From positions 1 to 64,000 of the forward strand of contig JAGKTT010000002.1 in NCBI GenBank assembly GCA_021153285.1: a stretch of DNA of 64,000 nt, written 5' to 3'. Below are positions 24,593 to 33,991 of this stretch, piece by piece; position 1 is the stretch's first letter, and every line of letters begins with the position of its first letter. The notes under the pieces were generated by a model. That model had not been told where the DNA came from and searched no databases. It was given only the letters and a program-made list of their open reading frames with translations. The stretch comes from Bacteroidia bacterium. GTDB taxonomy: Bacteria > Bacteroidota > Bacteroidia > Bacteroidales > UBA932. The position numbers and the translations under genes were made by a program.

Positions 24593-26788
24593 TCAATACC
24601 AGATTGCCGGTTCGGGTCCCATATTCAGGACAAGGTCTCCGCCGCGGACAATATCCTTATGTACAATATATCCTTTTTTATATTCTTCGCCGTTGAGGGT
24701 AACTCTCTGGATGTACCTGTTCTGCTCGCTGTTGTTATTTGCAATGACATTGAATATGATGTCGTGGCCTTTGCTGTCCGTACCGACCTTTATCGATGCC
24801 TTGTCGAACAAAGGACTTCCCAGCCAATAGCGGTCACTTCCCGGTTCTACCTGATAGAATCCCAGTGAAGAAAGGATGTACCAGGCTGACATCTGACCGA
24901 CATCTTCATTTCCGGAAAGACCGTCAAGTCTGCTGCTGTAGAGGGTAGAAAGCACTTCACGCACCTTTTCAGCAGTCTTCCAAGGCTGTCCGGCCATTGT
25001 ATAGAAATACAGGATATGGTGGCTTGGCTCGTTTCCGTGTGCATATTGCCCTATCAGACCGGAAATGTCCGGTGAAACTTCCTCTCCTTCAATGACTGAC
25101 GGAACGATGAAAAGCGAGTCCAGTTTCTCAAGGAAGGCATCCTTGCTGCCGAAGCAATCCATCAGCCCCTCTAAATCGTGAGGTACGAGCCAGGTGTATT
25201 GCCAGCCATTGCCTTCGCAATAATCATCTGCGCGGTGAGACGAGTAGAACGGACTGTAATCCTTGCGGAAATCACCCTTGCTGTCCTTGCCCCTGATGAA
25301 CCTCAGCTGAGGATCGTACAACTGCCGGTATGACTTGCTGCGGTCGAGGAAATATTGATATTCCTCTTCGCGACCTAGGACCTTGGCTGCATTGGCCAAT
25401 GCTCCGTCAGCGAGGGCATATTCAAGATCATAAGCCACTGATTCATTGAACAGGTCAAAAGGGATATATCCGTATTCCATACGGTAGTTCTGGCCTCTGT
25501 CAGGTCTGAGTGCCGATGCCTTCATCGCTTCGAAAGCCAGTCCATAGTCGATGCCTTCGAAACCTTTGACAATGGCATCGGCTACCGGTGGAATGCCGGG
25601 ATTGCCCACCATACAATTAGTCTCGCATCCGTGAAGGTGCCATACCGGGAGCTTGCCCTGCTTCTTGTATATATCGAGCATCGTATTGATGAAATCTACA
25701 TATCTTTCGTTCTGGAATATGCTGCAAAGAGGCATTGCTGCGCGGTAGGTATCCCACAGTGAGAATGTCGTATACATTTGATGACCAGGGTCTTCGTAAG
25801 ATTGGCCGTCCGCCCCACGGTAGCTTCCGTCGATGTCACTGAATGTGGAAGGGGCAATCATCGAATGGTACAATGCAGTATAGAAAATCTTTAGGGCATC
25901 CTCGTCCTTTGTCTCTATACGAATCCTTCCAAGCTCGTCATTCCAGGCAGTTTCTGCCTGCTTTACCGTTTCGTCGAAATCCCATCCCGGAAGCTCCGCC
26001 TGCATATTTTCGTACGCATTTTCCATACTGACAGGCGACAATGCCACCTTCATCAGAATCTGTTCTCCGCTCCGGGTGTTGAAGTCAGCTTTCGCATAGT
26101 AAGGCTTATAATCTATGCTATGTATTCCCAGATCCCTGTACGGCTTCGAGAACTCTGCGTAGAAATATATCTTCTGATTGTCTGCCCATCCTCTTGAATA
26201 TCTGTAACCCCTGACTGCATTGTCCCCCCAAGGCTCTATGAATGTATCAGTCGGTCTGTCCCAGCATCCTCCGTTCATAAGGTCAATGACAATACCCGCT
26301 TCATCCGATGCAGGAAAGGTATACCTGTGCATACCCACGCGGTCAGTCGCTGTGAGCTCGGCAGTCACACCGTAACGTGTCAAAGGCACGCTGTAATAGC
26401 CAGGCCTTGCCACCTCTTCAGTGCGGTCTGCATATGACCAGAGGCCTGACTGAGGATCGTTTTCCTTTCCACGCGCATAAGTGAGATCGTTTCCGGTCAC
26501 AGGCATCACTGTAATATCGAAAAGATCTCCGATTCCCGTACCGCTAAGATGTGTGTGAGAGAATCCGATGACGGTCGAATCACTGTCGTGGTAGCCGGAG
26601 CACCAGTCCCAGTCCTGAGGGATGCTGGTCGGGCCAAGCTGTACCATACCGAAAGGCACATTGGCTCCTACGAATACGTGTCCGTGCCCTCCGCTGCCGA
26701 TCTTCGGATCTACATACCGGGTGAAATCCTCTTTTACCGAGCATCCTAGCAGGACTGCTGCGGTGAACAATAATGTCAGGTAACGCAT
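24593..26788 (-). CDS. GH92 alpha-mannosidase lipoprotein (first GH92)
   Basis: A 731-aa lipoprotein (MRYLTLLFTAAVLLGC, Cys16) of GH92. Typical features are the N-terminal GGHGHVFVGANVPFGMVQLG, GFSHTHLSGTGIGDL, the barrel segment TFSLWDTYRAAMPL, GCETNCMVGNPGIPPVADAI and GQMSAWYILSSLGFYQVEPG. It is only moderately similar to the neighbouring GH92 protein, so the pair probably has different linkage specificities. It starts 4 nt after the stop of the CotH-like gene. Confidence 0.93.
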   Translation of the reverse strand: MRYLTLLFTAAVLLGCSVKEDFTRYVDPKIGSGGHGHVFVGANVPFGMVQLGPTSIPQDWDWCSGYHDSDSTVIGFSHTHLSGTGIGDLFDITVMPVTGNDLTYARGKENDPQSGLWSYADRTEEVARPGYYSVPLTRYGVTAELTATDRVGMHRYTFPASDEAGIVIDLMNGGCWDRPTDTFIEPWGDNAVRGYRYSRGWADNQKIYFYAEFSKPYRDLGIHSIDYKPYYAKADFNTRSGEQILMKVALSPVSMENAYENMQAELPGWDFDETVKQAETAWNDELGRIRIETKDEDALKIFYTALYHSMIAPSTFSDIDGSYRGADGQSYEDPGHQMYTTFSLWDTYRAAMPLCSIFQNERYVDFINTMLDIYKKQGKLPVWHLHGCETNCMVGNPGIPPVADAIVKGFEGIDYGLAFEAMKASALRPDRGQNYRMEYGYIPFDLFNESVAYDLEYALADGALANAAKVLGREEEYQYFLDRSKSYRQLYDPQLRFIRGKDSKGDFRKDYSPFYSSHRADDYCEGNGWQYTWLVPHDLEGLMDCFGSKDAFLEKLDSLFIVPSVIEGEEVSPDISGLIGQYAHGNEPSHHILYFYTMAGQPWKTAEKVREVLSTLYSSRLDGLSGNEDVGQMSAWYILSSLGFYQVEPGSDRYWLGSPLFDKASIKVGTDSKGHDIIFNVIANNNSEQNRYIQRVTLNGEEYKKGYIVHKDIVRGGDLVLNMGPEPAIWY

Positions 26789-26792
26789 TTTT

Positions 26793-28832
26793 CTATCGTC
26801 TTATAAGTTCGTCAAATTTTTCAAGGCGGCCATCAATGTAATTCTTTACAGTCTGCACCTCCTTATCATATGAGCCAAGTGCCTGGAAATTCATATGCAC
26901 ATACTGGTTCAGGATCTTCCATCTCTTGAAATTCAATTCCTGGGCCTCCTGAAGCAATTCCGCATTCTGATCCGCAACGGCAGAAAGATTCTTCAGGTCA
27001 CCTTCATTGCAGGCTGCTTCCCACAGCTCGATCAGCCTTGCCTTGGCCTGAGGATCTTCCTTGACGATCCTGCTTACCATCTGTCTTATGGCCTCACTTG
27101 CAACCGAACCTTTGGAAGCGTAGATATAGTCCCAGAGATTGTTTATAGGATAGGTTCTGTAATCGTTTTCGAATGCAAGGTCGTAGTCCCATACCGGGCC
27201 TGTGTAAAGCTTTCCTTCTGCAGCATCCTTATACATATAAACGCTCCAGTAAGTGTCAGTATTTCCTGCAAATTCTCCCACAATGAAGTTCTTGAGGAAA
27301 CTGTCCAGATCCAGATATTTACGGTATCCTTCGGTCTCGTCGGTATAGTCCGATGCAAACACCGCTTCCTCCATCCGATTGAAATAATCATTGATGAAGC
27401 TTCTCTGCTCCTGGGTTATTTCGTCTTCGTCTGGGTGCTTGATGGTGACAGGAGTGCCTCTGGCCGAGCTGAACCACACATCCTCGCCATAAGCATATGC
27501 ATCGATTTCAACAAGATATCCGTCCTTTGCATCCACTCTTCCCTTAGCCGCCTCTACCTGGTCGCAAAGCTGATAACAGCCTCTGTATTCGCCATTTATG
27601 ATCAGATCCACCGGGTAGCAGAATGGGGTGTAGCTGAGTCCCACCCTGCGGCTGACTTCGAAAGCAAGCATATTTCTCATCAGGGTCTTGTCACCGTAAT
27701 TGCTCAGGAGTGTCCATTTCTTTGCTGAAGCCTGTGCTCCCAGAGGACTCTGCTTTTCATCGAATTTGAGTCTGTAAGGCTTCTTTGGGAAATCCCAGCT
27801 GGCATTTCCTCTTCCACGGATCTCTGTACCGCTTGTCGATAACAAGTCCGTTCCGTTTCCTGATATGATATACACATTACTTATCAGATTCTTCTCCTTT
27901 TCGATGACTTCTTCTCCGTCCGCAATATTCACCACCACGGTCGGGAGATTGGTCAGCTGATAGAGCTGGGAGTCGTTTCCTTCTCCAGCGTATCCGTAGA
28001 ATTCAAGTTCAGCGAGGTTGCATCGTACGTCATTAGGAGATACATAACGGACATATCTGAATCCCCTGCTGCAGGTGATGTCCGCATAATGCATTGTCCT
28101 GTTCACACCCGGTTCCCTGACTATCCAGATAGGAAGAGCGTCACTGAAATCAGGCTCGTTGGCACCCTCGAAAAGGGCAAGCTCCACGCGGTGCTGCTGA
28201 TCTACACGAGGTGACCAGCCCACTTTGGTGATGATGTGCTTCTCCCCCAGATCAAGTCCCACCCAGGTGCGTGAACGGTCGTACGAAGCGAAGAATGTAT
28301 CGTATTTGCCGTCGAATACATTGTCTTTTGTATTGACGGTAGTCGATTTCGCATTGCCATTGTTGTAATCCACAGAATATGTGGAGCCTATGACTGTGCC
28401 GGAGAGTCTGTCGGGATCCATCGGTCTGTCCGGAGTATCAGGAGTTTCCGGGTTTTCTGGTTCCTCAGGCTGCTGAGGCTCGTCCTGACCTGTCTGCTGT
28501 GTTATGGAATATGCCGCTTCCGCTTTTCCGCTACGGAATGTGAATGCTCCGCACCTTTCGTTTCCGGATGTATTTTTTGTCACGGCAATTGAAACAATAT
28601 CTCCGTTTTTTCCTGTTTTGACAGATGGTACCGCCCAATCATAGCTGCCTGTGAGTGTCCATATGCCCGAAGATGTCACTGTAATCTTCAATATCTGCTC
28701 CTGATAGTCGATCTTTGCCTCTTTTGAACTTAAAGAGATTTTGTCTTCCTGCTGAGGCTGCTGTTCTACCGGGTCACAGGCCGATGCGGCAAACAATGAA
28801 AGAAGGACAATAATGTGTAAAAAGTGTTTCAT
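26793..28832 (-). CDS. CotH-like surface lipoprotein with BACON and F5/8C-like modules
   Basis: A 679-aa lipoprotein (signal to LFAASACDP). Order: a BACON-like beta-sandwich (about residues 30-110, IWTLTGSYDWAVPSVKTGKN), a Pro/Glu linker, an F5/8 type C-like carbohydrate-binding module (TWVGLDLGEKHIITKVGWSP), then a CotH kinase-fold domain with the hallmark KKPYRLKFDEKQ, GDKTLMRNMLAFEVSRRVGL and WDYDLAFEND. CotH proteins are atypical protein kinases in spore formers; Bacteroidetes members are mostly uncharacterised. The ATG at 28832 gives the signal peptide. First gene of an operon with two GH92 genes, so a role in mannoside binding or surface modification is inferred. Confidence 0.8.
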   Translation of the reverse strand: MKHFLHIIVLLSLFAASACDPVEQQPQQEDKISLSSKEAKIDYQEQILKITVTSSGIWTLTGSYDWAVPSVKTGKNGDIVSIAVTKNTSGNERCGAFTFRSGKAEAAYSITQQTGQDEPQQPEEPENPETPDTPDRPMDPDRLSGTVIGSTYSVDYNNGNAKSTTVNTKDNVFDGKYDTFFASYDRSRTWVGLDLGEKHIITKVGWSPRVDQQHRVELALFEGANEPDFSDALPIWIVREPGVNRTMHYADITCSRGFRYVRYVSPNDVRCNLAELEFYGYAGEGNDSQLYQLTNLPTVVVNIADGEEVIEKEKNLISNVYIISGNGTDLLSTSGTEIRGRGNASWDFPKKPYRLKFDEKQSPLGAQASAKKWTLLSNYGDKTLMRNMLAFEVSRRVGLSYTPFCYPVDLIINGEYRGCYQLCDQVEAAKGRVDAKDGYLVEIDAYAYGEDVWFSSARGTPVTIKHPDEDEITQEQRSFINDYFNRMEEAVFASDYTDETEGYRKYLDLDSFLKNFIVGEFAGNTDTYWSVYMYKDAAEGKLYTGPVWDYDLAFENDYRTYPINNLWDYIYASKGSVASEAIRQMVSRIVKEDPQAKARLIELWEAACNEGDLKNLSAVADQNAELLQEAQELNFKRWKILNQYVHMNFQALGSYDKEVQTVKNYIDGRLEKFDELIRR

Positions 28833-28857
28833 AATTATGTCTGTTAACCGTATCAGA

Positions 28858-28865
28858 CAAATATA
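28858..28865 (-). promoter_or_regulatory. Promoter -7 box for the CotH-GH92 operon
   Basis: TATATTTG on the minus strand (TAnnTTTG), 25 nt before the ATG at 28832. Confidence 0.55.
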
Positions 28866-28930
28866 GCAATAATCGACATATGTTCTCCACAAAGGAGCCT
28901 AAATTCTTGATATTGATTGAAATATGCAAT

Positions 28931-28959
28931 CCACGTGCTGCACTCCGGGGAGCACGTGG
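28931..28959. terminator. Hairpin between gpmI and the CotH operon
   Basis: A 9-bp perfect stem CCACGTGCT/AGCACGTGG with an 11-nt loop and no T-tract. It lies just past the stronger gpmI terminator and may be a secondary hairpin. Confidence 0.4.
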
Positions 28960-28971
28960 ACGACATAAAGC

Positions 28972-29011
28972 AATGACAGCCAGCGAGTTGAGATTCTCGC
29001 TGGCTGTCATT
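28972..29011 (-). terminator. Terminator of gpmI
   Basis: A long perfect stem (GACAGCCAGCGAG with CTCGCTGGCTGTC, extended by AAT/ATT) and an 8-nt loop, 20 nt past the gpmI stop. Confidence 0.7.
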
Positions 29012-29030
29012 ATCTTTACAAAGTACCGGA

Positions 29031-30554
29031 TTAGATAAGCGGCTGGCCTGTCATTGCGGCTGGCTGCTCGATACCCATAAGCTTGAGGATGGTAGGAGCT
29101 ACGTCAGCGAGCTTTCCGTCCTTCACCTCCTTCACCTCGTCACCAGCGTTCACTACGATGAAAGGAACATCATTGAGAGAGTGAGCCGTGTTTGGAGTTC
29201 CGTCCTCGTTTACAGCGTAATCGGCATTACCGTGGTCAGCTGTGATGAGTACGGTGTAGCCCTGTGCCTTTGCAGCTTCCACTACCTTCTCAACACATCC
29301 GTCGACAGCTGTAACTGCCTTGCGGATAGCCTCATAGATACCTGTATGACCGATCATATCACCATTGGCGAAGTTGAGGATGATCAGATCGTTCTTGCCT
29401 GTATTGATAGCCTCGACGAGCTTCTCGGTCACCTCCGGTGCACTCATTTCCGGCTGGAGGTCATAGGTAGCTACCTTAGGAGAGTTCACGAGGATACGGT
29501 CCTCGTTCTCGAAGAGAGACTCTGCACCACCGTTGAAGAAGAATGTCACGTGAGCGTACTTCTCAGTCTCAGCGATACGGAGCTGGTTCTTGCCTGCCTT
29601 CGAAACCACCTCACCAAGGGTCTCCTGCACGTTCTCCTTGTCGAAAAGGATGTGAACTCCGGTGAATGATGCATCATATGGAGTAAGGCAGCAGAAGTAA
29701 AGAGGAAGAGTCTTCATTCCGAACTCCGGCATATCCTGCTGTGTGAGGACAGCTGTGAGCTCACGGGCACGGTCGTTACGGAAGTTGAAGAAGATTACAG
29801 CGTCGCCTTCCTGAATCTTTGTAAGCGGCTGACCCTCAGCGTTTGTGATCACTATAGGCTTGATGAACTCATCGGTAACTCCCTCGTCGTAAGATGCCTG
29901 GATAGCCTCAGTAGCAGAAGTTGCGTATGTGCCTTTGTCTTCTACGAGCATATCGTAAGCTTCCTTCACACGCTCCCATCTCTTGTCACGGTCCATAGCG
30001 TAGAAACGGCCGCAGACTGAAGCCACCTTTCCTGTTGACTTTGCCATTTCAGCCTCAAGACCTTCAACGAAGCCCTTTCCGCTCTTAGGGTCAGTGTCAC
30101 GACCGTCCATAAAGCAATGTACGAATACATCCTCGAGACCATATTCCTTAGCCACGTTGAGGAACTCATAAACGTGCTCGAGCGAGCTGTGGACTCCACC
30201 CATTGAAGCAAGTCCCATAAGGTGGAGCTGCTTGTTATTGGCCTTTACATAGTCGTATGCAGCCTTGATCTGCGGGTTCTGGAGGAACTTGTGCTCACGT
30301 GCTGCGATATTGATCTTCACGAGGTCCTGATAAACCACGCGACCTGCACCAAGATTGAGGTGACCTACCTCAGAGTTACCCATCTGGCCCTCAGGAAGAC
30401 CTACGGCCTCGCCGCAAGCCTTGAGTGTGCTCATTGGATACTGTTTGCGAAGCGACTCGATATAAGGCGCTCCCTGTGCATAGATGACATTAGACTCATC
30501 CTGTCTTCCCTCGCCCCATCCGTCGAGGATCATAAGTAGAACTTTCTTGTCCAT
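29031..30554 (-). CDS. gpmI: 2,3-bisphosphoglycerate-independent phosphoglycerate mutase
   Basis: A 507-aa cytosolic enzyme of the alkaline-phosphatase superfamily, the normal length. The phosphorylated Ser61 is in GNSEVGH. Metal and substrate motifs are LMILDGWGEG, FMDGRDTDP, DRDKRWERV, NFANGDMIGHTG and ITADHGNADY. It interconverts 3- and 2-phosphoglycerate in glycolysis, using two Mn ions. Single-gene unit with its own promoter and terminator. Confidence 0.97.
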   Translation of the reverse strand: MDKKVLLMILDGWGEGRQDESNVIYAQGAPYIESLRKQYPMSTLKACGEAVGLPEGQMGNSEVGHLNLGAGRVVYQDLVKINIAAREHKFLQNPQIKAAYDYVKANNKQLHLMGLASMGGVHSSLEHVYEFLNVAKEYGLEDVFVHCFMDGRDTDPKSGKGFVEGLEAEMAKSTGKVASVCGRFYAMDRDKRWERVKEAYDMLVEDKGTYATSATEAIQASYDEGVTDEFIKPIVITNAEGQPLTKIQEGDAVIFFNFRNDRARELTAVLTQQDMPEFGMKTLPLYFCCLTPYDASFTGVHILFDKENVQETLGEVVSKAGKNQLRIAETEKYAHVTFFFNGGAESLFENEDRILVNSPKVATYDLQPEMSAPEVTEKLVEAINTGKNDLIILNFANGDMIGHTGIYEAIRKAVTAVDGCVEKVVEAAKAQGYTVLITADHGNADYAVNEDGTPNTAHSLNDVPFIVVNAGDEVKEVKDGKLADVAPTILKLMGIEQPAAMTGQPLI

Positions 30555-30585
30555 TTCTATATATTTTTAAACATTTTCATCAAAA

Positions 30586-30612
30586 GATTCTTCGCATTAG
30601 CTCAGAATGACA
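30586..30612 (+). repeat. 27-nt dispersed repeat, copy 3
   Basis: It fits GATTCT-N8-GCTCAGAATGACA and lies in the gpmI leader between its promoter box and its start codon. Confidence 0.75.
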
Positions 30613-30623
30613 AATTTGCGGCG

Positions 30624-30631
30624 CAAAGATA
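30624..30631 (-). promoter_or_regulatory. Promoter -7 box for gpmI
   Basis: TATCTTTG on the minus strand, about 70 nt before the gpmI ATG. The transcribed leader includes the 27-nt repeat. Confidence 0.55.
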
Positions 30632-30643
30632 CAATTTTCTATT

Positions 30644-30651
30644 TATATTTG
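30644..30651 (+). promoter_or_regulatory. Promoter -7 box for the EEP gene
   Basis: TATATTTG (TAnnTTTG), 24 nt before the ATG at 30676 and divergent from the gpmI promoter. Confidence 0.55.
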
Positions 30652-30675
30652 TGTGGATAAATCCGTGTGAATGAT

Positions 30676-31503
30676 ATGAAGAAGTGCATTGTCTGTATAT
30701 TTTTATTCTGCATAGCTGCTGTTTCCTCCCTTGCGAGAACAGGCGACAGTCGGCCGGCTGCAAATCCGGAAAAAACCGGAGGCATCAGGAGGATAGTTGC
30801 ATACAATGTCGGTGTATTTTCCAAGTATCACGATAGTCTGCAGGATATAGCAAATATGATGCAGGAAATGGCTGCGGATGCCATAGTTCTTTGTGAACTG
30901 GACAGCTGCAACCGTCGTCACGGGACTTTTCAGCTCGAGGATTTCACCAAGGTCCTCTCAGGAGAAGCAGGCTCCTGGTCATTTCGTTTCGGGTCCGCAA
31001 TGTCTTGGGCTGGAGGTGCTTACGGAATAGGAGTTGCAGATTCCGGGAGTATAGGGAAAAGTTTCGGGATAAAACTTCCGAAGGGAGAAGGATATGAGCC
31101 AAGGGTATGTGTGGTAGCAGAAACTTCGGAATATGTGATGGCTGCCGTGCATCTGGATCATAAGAATGAAGATGTGAGGATGGAGCAGGCACGGATAGTC
31201 ACAGAAGAGCTGAGGAGCCGTTACCGTCGTTCGCGCAAACCGGTTTTCCTATGCGGAGACTTCAACGCAGTGCCGGACAGCCCGACACTTGCTATGCTTT
31301 CCCAAGATTGGACGGTTCTTTCAGAGACCTCTCCTACATATCCGGCGGACAATCCACGAAAATGCATTGATTATATATTGGCGCTGAAGAACCGTGCTGA
31401 ATATGAGGTAGTGAAGACCGAGGTATGTACGGAGCTTGAATCAGCTGATGTCCGCACAGCCTCGGACCATCTTCCGGTGTATGTGGATGTCAGAATAAAA
31501 TAA
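30676..31503 (+). CDS. Secreted endonuclease/exonuclease/phosphatase-family protein
   Basis: A 275-aa exported protein: signal peptide MKKCIVCIFLFCIAAVSSLA, then an EEP fold with RIVAYNVGVFSKY (strand 1), the metal-binding Glu in VLCELDSCN, HLDHKN, the catalytic FLCGDFNAVPDSP and the terminal TASDHLPVYV. EEP enzymes cleave phosphodiester or phosphomonoester bonds in nucleic acids, sphingomyelin or inositol phosphates; the substrate is unknown. The ATG at 30676 is preferred over a GTG at 30667. It stands before rnr, from which it is separated by two tandem hairpins. Confidence 0.8.
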   Translation: MKKCIVCIFLFCIAAVSSLARTGDSRPAANPEKTGGIRRIVAYNVGVFSKYHDSLQDIANMMQEMAADAIVLCELDSCNRRHGTFQLEDFTKVLSGEAGSWSFRFGSAMSWAGGAYGIGVADSGSIGKSFGIKLPKGEGYEPRVCVVAETSEYVMAAVHLDHKNEDVRMEQARIVTEELRSRYRRSRKPVFLCGDFNAVPDSPTLAMLSQDWTVLSETSPTYPADNPRKCIDYILALKNRAEYEVVKTEVCTELESADVRTASDHLPVYVDVRIK

Positions 31504-31508
31504 CTTAA

Positions 31509-31600
31509 GTCGAAAGCAGGAAAAGTGACTATTTTATGCTTTTGAATACAAAAAACAGCGTCGAAAGCACGGAAACTGTCTTATTTGTGCTTTCGAAAGA
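31509..31600 (+). repeat. Two tandem stem-loop repeats before rnr
   Basis: Two related units, 31509-31548 and 31560-31600, each start GTCGAAAGCA and end in TGCTTTTGAA or TGCTTTCGAA, so each can fold on itself. In the second unit TCGAAAGCAC pairs with GTGCTTTCGA (10 bp). They fill most of the 110-nt gap between the EEP gene and rnr. They could be terminators, mRNA-stability elements or mobile repeats. Confidence 0.6.
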
Positions 31601-31613
31601 AAAGAACTAGCAT

Positions 31614-33983
31614 ATGGCAAGAAAGAAGAATTATCGCGGAAGGGGTCGCGGAAAGAAGGAGAAGAAGGTTTTCCCACAGGTAACGGGCAGGGTGCAGATG
31701 ACCAGAGAGGGTTATGCATTCATAATCATAGAAGGAGAAGATGATGATGTGTTCGTAAAGGCTTCCAAGACAAGGGGAGCACTGCACGGAGATACTGTAC
31801 GTGTGGCTGTGACAAGGGAGAAACTCGACAAGCAGCGCCGTGAGGGCGAGGTGGTGGAGATAATAGAGAGGTCTCCAAGACCGTTCATCGGAATCCTGCA
31901 CGTGGTGGGCAATCAGGCCTGGGTGCTTATGCAGAGCCGTTTTATGCCATACGACATCACGATTCCTTTCACGGAAACAGACCGTGAACGCTACCGCAGG
32001 CATAAGGTCAAGAGTCAGTCAATGGCTGAACCTAAGGATGAGACCGGCTATCTGAAACCCGTTTCGGAAGAATTATACGCCATCCACAGGGTATATGAGT
32101 TAGGTGAGGATGGTTATGGCCGTCAGGAACTTACAGTACGTTCAGGAATGAAGGTGGCTGCTGTGGTGGATGATTGGCCTCGCAGCGAAATGTCTCCACG
32201 AGGACATATCGTGGATGTGCTCGGCGAACCTGGTGAAAATGACACCGAGATGCACGCTATTCTGGCGGAATATGCGCTTCCATACCGTTTCGAATCAGAG
32301 GTTGCCAATGCTGCAGACCAGATCTCCGAGGAGATAACAGCTGAGGATCTGAAAGGGCGTGAAGACTTCCGCAATGTGCTGACTTTCACCATCGATCCAG
32401 CTGATGCAAAAGATTTCGACGATGCTCTTTCATTCAGAAAACTCGAAAACGGGAACTTCGAGATCGGAGTACATATAGCTGATGTAACCCATTATGTAAG
32501 ACCAGGTTCCGTAGTGGATAAAGAGGCTCAGGAACGTGGAACTTCAGTATATCTGGTGGACAGGACAGTGCCGATGCTTCCTGAAAAGCTCTGCAACAAG
32601 CTCTGTTCGCTCCGTCCGAATGAGGAGAAGCTGACCTTCTCGGCTGTATTCGAAATGACTCCTCTCGGCCGTATCGTAAGTCAGAGATTCGGCAAGACTG
32701 TCATTTATTCAGACTTCCGCTTTGCATACGAAGAGGCACAGGCGATAATCGATGAGCCTAAGGCCGCGCACGAGGGAGTACCGGGAGAAATCGTTGAGGC
32801 TGTCCTGACCCTTCACAGCCTGGCGACGAAACTCCGCAAGAAAAGATTCGCTGCCGGAGCAATCAATTTCGACCGTCCTGAAATGAAGGTCGAGGTCGAT
32901 GAAAAAGGCCGCCCGGTCAATGTATATCAAAAGGTTACAAAGGAAGCCAATTGGCTCATAGAAGAGTTTATGCTTCTGGCCAACCGCACTGTCGCTGAAT
33001 TTGTCGCTACCGGATGCAAGGGGGTGGGTGATGCGCCGGCCAAGGGGCGCAAGCAGGCCAAGACCTTCGTCTACCGTGTCCACGACGAGCCAAATCAGGA
33101 AAAGCTCGAGAATCTGCGCAATTTCATAGGCAATTTCGGCTACCGTATGGGTCCGACCACTACAGGAAAGGAGATTTCAAAGGAACTGAACAATCTCTTT
33201 ATTGCAGCGAAGGACACTCCGGAATACAATGCAATAGAACTCCTCTCTCTCAGGACAATGGCAAAGGCACGATATGATACGGAGAACCTTGGCCACTACG
33301 GACTTGCATTCAAATATTACACTCATTTCACATCTCCTATCCGACGCTATCCGGATATGCTTGTGCACAGACTCCTTGCAGAGTATCTTGCAGGTGGTCC
33401 GTCTGCAAAGCAGGAGACATACGACAAGCTCTGCAAGCACGCTTCCGAGAGAGAGATCGTAGCAGCTGAGGCTGAACGTGCAAGCATCAAATACAAGCTT
33501 GTAGAGTTTATGCAGGACAAGGTCGGATATACATTCGGAGGAAACATTTCCGGACTTACCGAGTGGGGAATGTATGTGGAGATCGAGCCAACCAAGATCG
33601 AAGGTATGGTTCCTTTACGCGACATACGCAGCGATTTCTTCGAGTTCGACGCCGACCATTATCGTCTCGTGGGTAAGCGCACAGGCATCGTATATAACCT
33701 CGGCGATCCGGTCCGCATCAAGGTCAAGAAGACCAATCTCGAGCAAAAACTCCTTGATTATGAACTTATTGAAAGCGGTCTTGAGGAAAGAGTATATGAT
33801 CGCATAGATTACGAGCACGGCCGTGGCACATCCTTTATAAAAGGAGAAGACGGATCATTTGACAATGTGACTGTCGGCATCAATAAGGCAGCACGGAAGG
33901 AGAAGGTCCGCAAGGCAATACAAGAGTCCAAGCGCAAGGCCCGTAAGGCCGCCTCAAAGAAGCAGACAAAGAAACAAGGATAA
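31614..33983 (+). CDS. rnr: Ribonuclease R
   Basis: A 789-aa processive 3'-5' exoribonuclease. A very basic N-terminus (ARKKNYRGRGRGKKEKKV) is followed by an OB/cold-shock domain (GYAFIIIEGEDDDVFV), the RNB catalytic domain with the metal-binding DPADAKDFDDALS, and an S1 domain near residues 635-715 (VGYTFGGNISGLTEWGMYV). A Lys-rich tail ends in RKAASKKQTKKQG. It degrades structured RNA and takes part in trans-translation quality control; smpB is also in this window. It converges with the M3 peptidase gene over a large palindrome. Confidence 0.95.
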   Translation: MARKKNYRGRGRGKKEKKVFPQVTGRVQMTREGYAFIIIEGEDDDVFVKASKTRGALHGDTVRVAVTREKLDKQRREGEVVEIIERSPRPFIGILHVVGNQAWVLMQSRFMPYDITIPFTETDRERYRRHKVKSQSMAEPKDETGYLKPVSEELYAIHRVYELGEDGYGRQELTVRSGMKVAAVVDDWPRSEMSPRGHIVDVLGEPGENDTEMHAILAEYALPYRFESEVANAADQISEEITAEDLKGREDFRNVLTFTIDPADAKDFDDALSFRKLENGNFEIGVHIADVTHYVRPGSVVDKEAQERGTSVYLVDRTVPMLPEKLCNKLCSLRPNEEKLTFSAVFEMTPLGRIVSQRFGKTVIYSDFRFAYEEAQAIIDEPKAAHEGVPGEIVEAVLTLHSLATKLRKKRFAAGAINFDRPEMKVEVDEKGRPVNVYQKVTKEANWLIEEFMLLANRTVAEFVATGCKGVGDAPAKGRKQAKTFVYRVHDEPNQEKLENLRNFIGNFGYRMGPTTTGKEISKELNNLFIAAKDTPEYNAIELLSLRTMAKARYDTENLGHYGLAFKYYTHFTSPIRRYPDMLVHRLLAEYLAGGPSAKQETYDKLCKHASEREIVAAEAERASIKYKLVEFMQDKVGYTFGGNISGLTEWGMYVEIEPTKIEGMVPLRDIRSDFFEFDADHYRLVGKRTGIVYNLGDPVRIKVKKTNLEQKLLDYELIESGLEERVYDRIDYEHGRGTSFIKGEDGSFDNVTVGINKAARKEKVRKAIQESKRKARKAASKKQTKKQG

Positions 33984-33991
33984 TATACTGA

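Noticed and set aside
26895..27728. A 277-codon plus-strand frame opposite the CotH-like gene
   Set aside because: Antisense shadow; the minus-strand protein has recognised motifs throughout.
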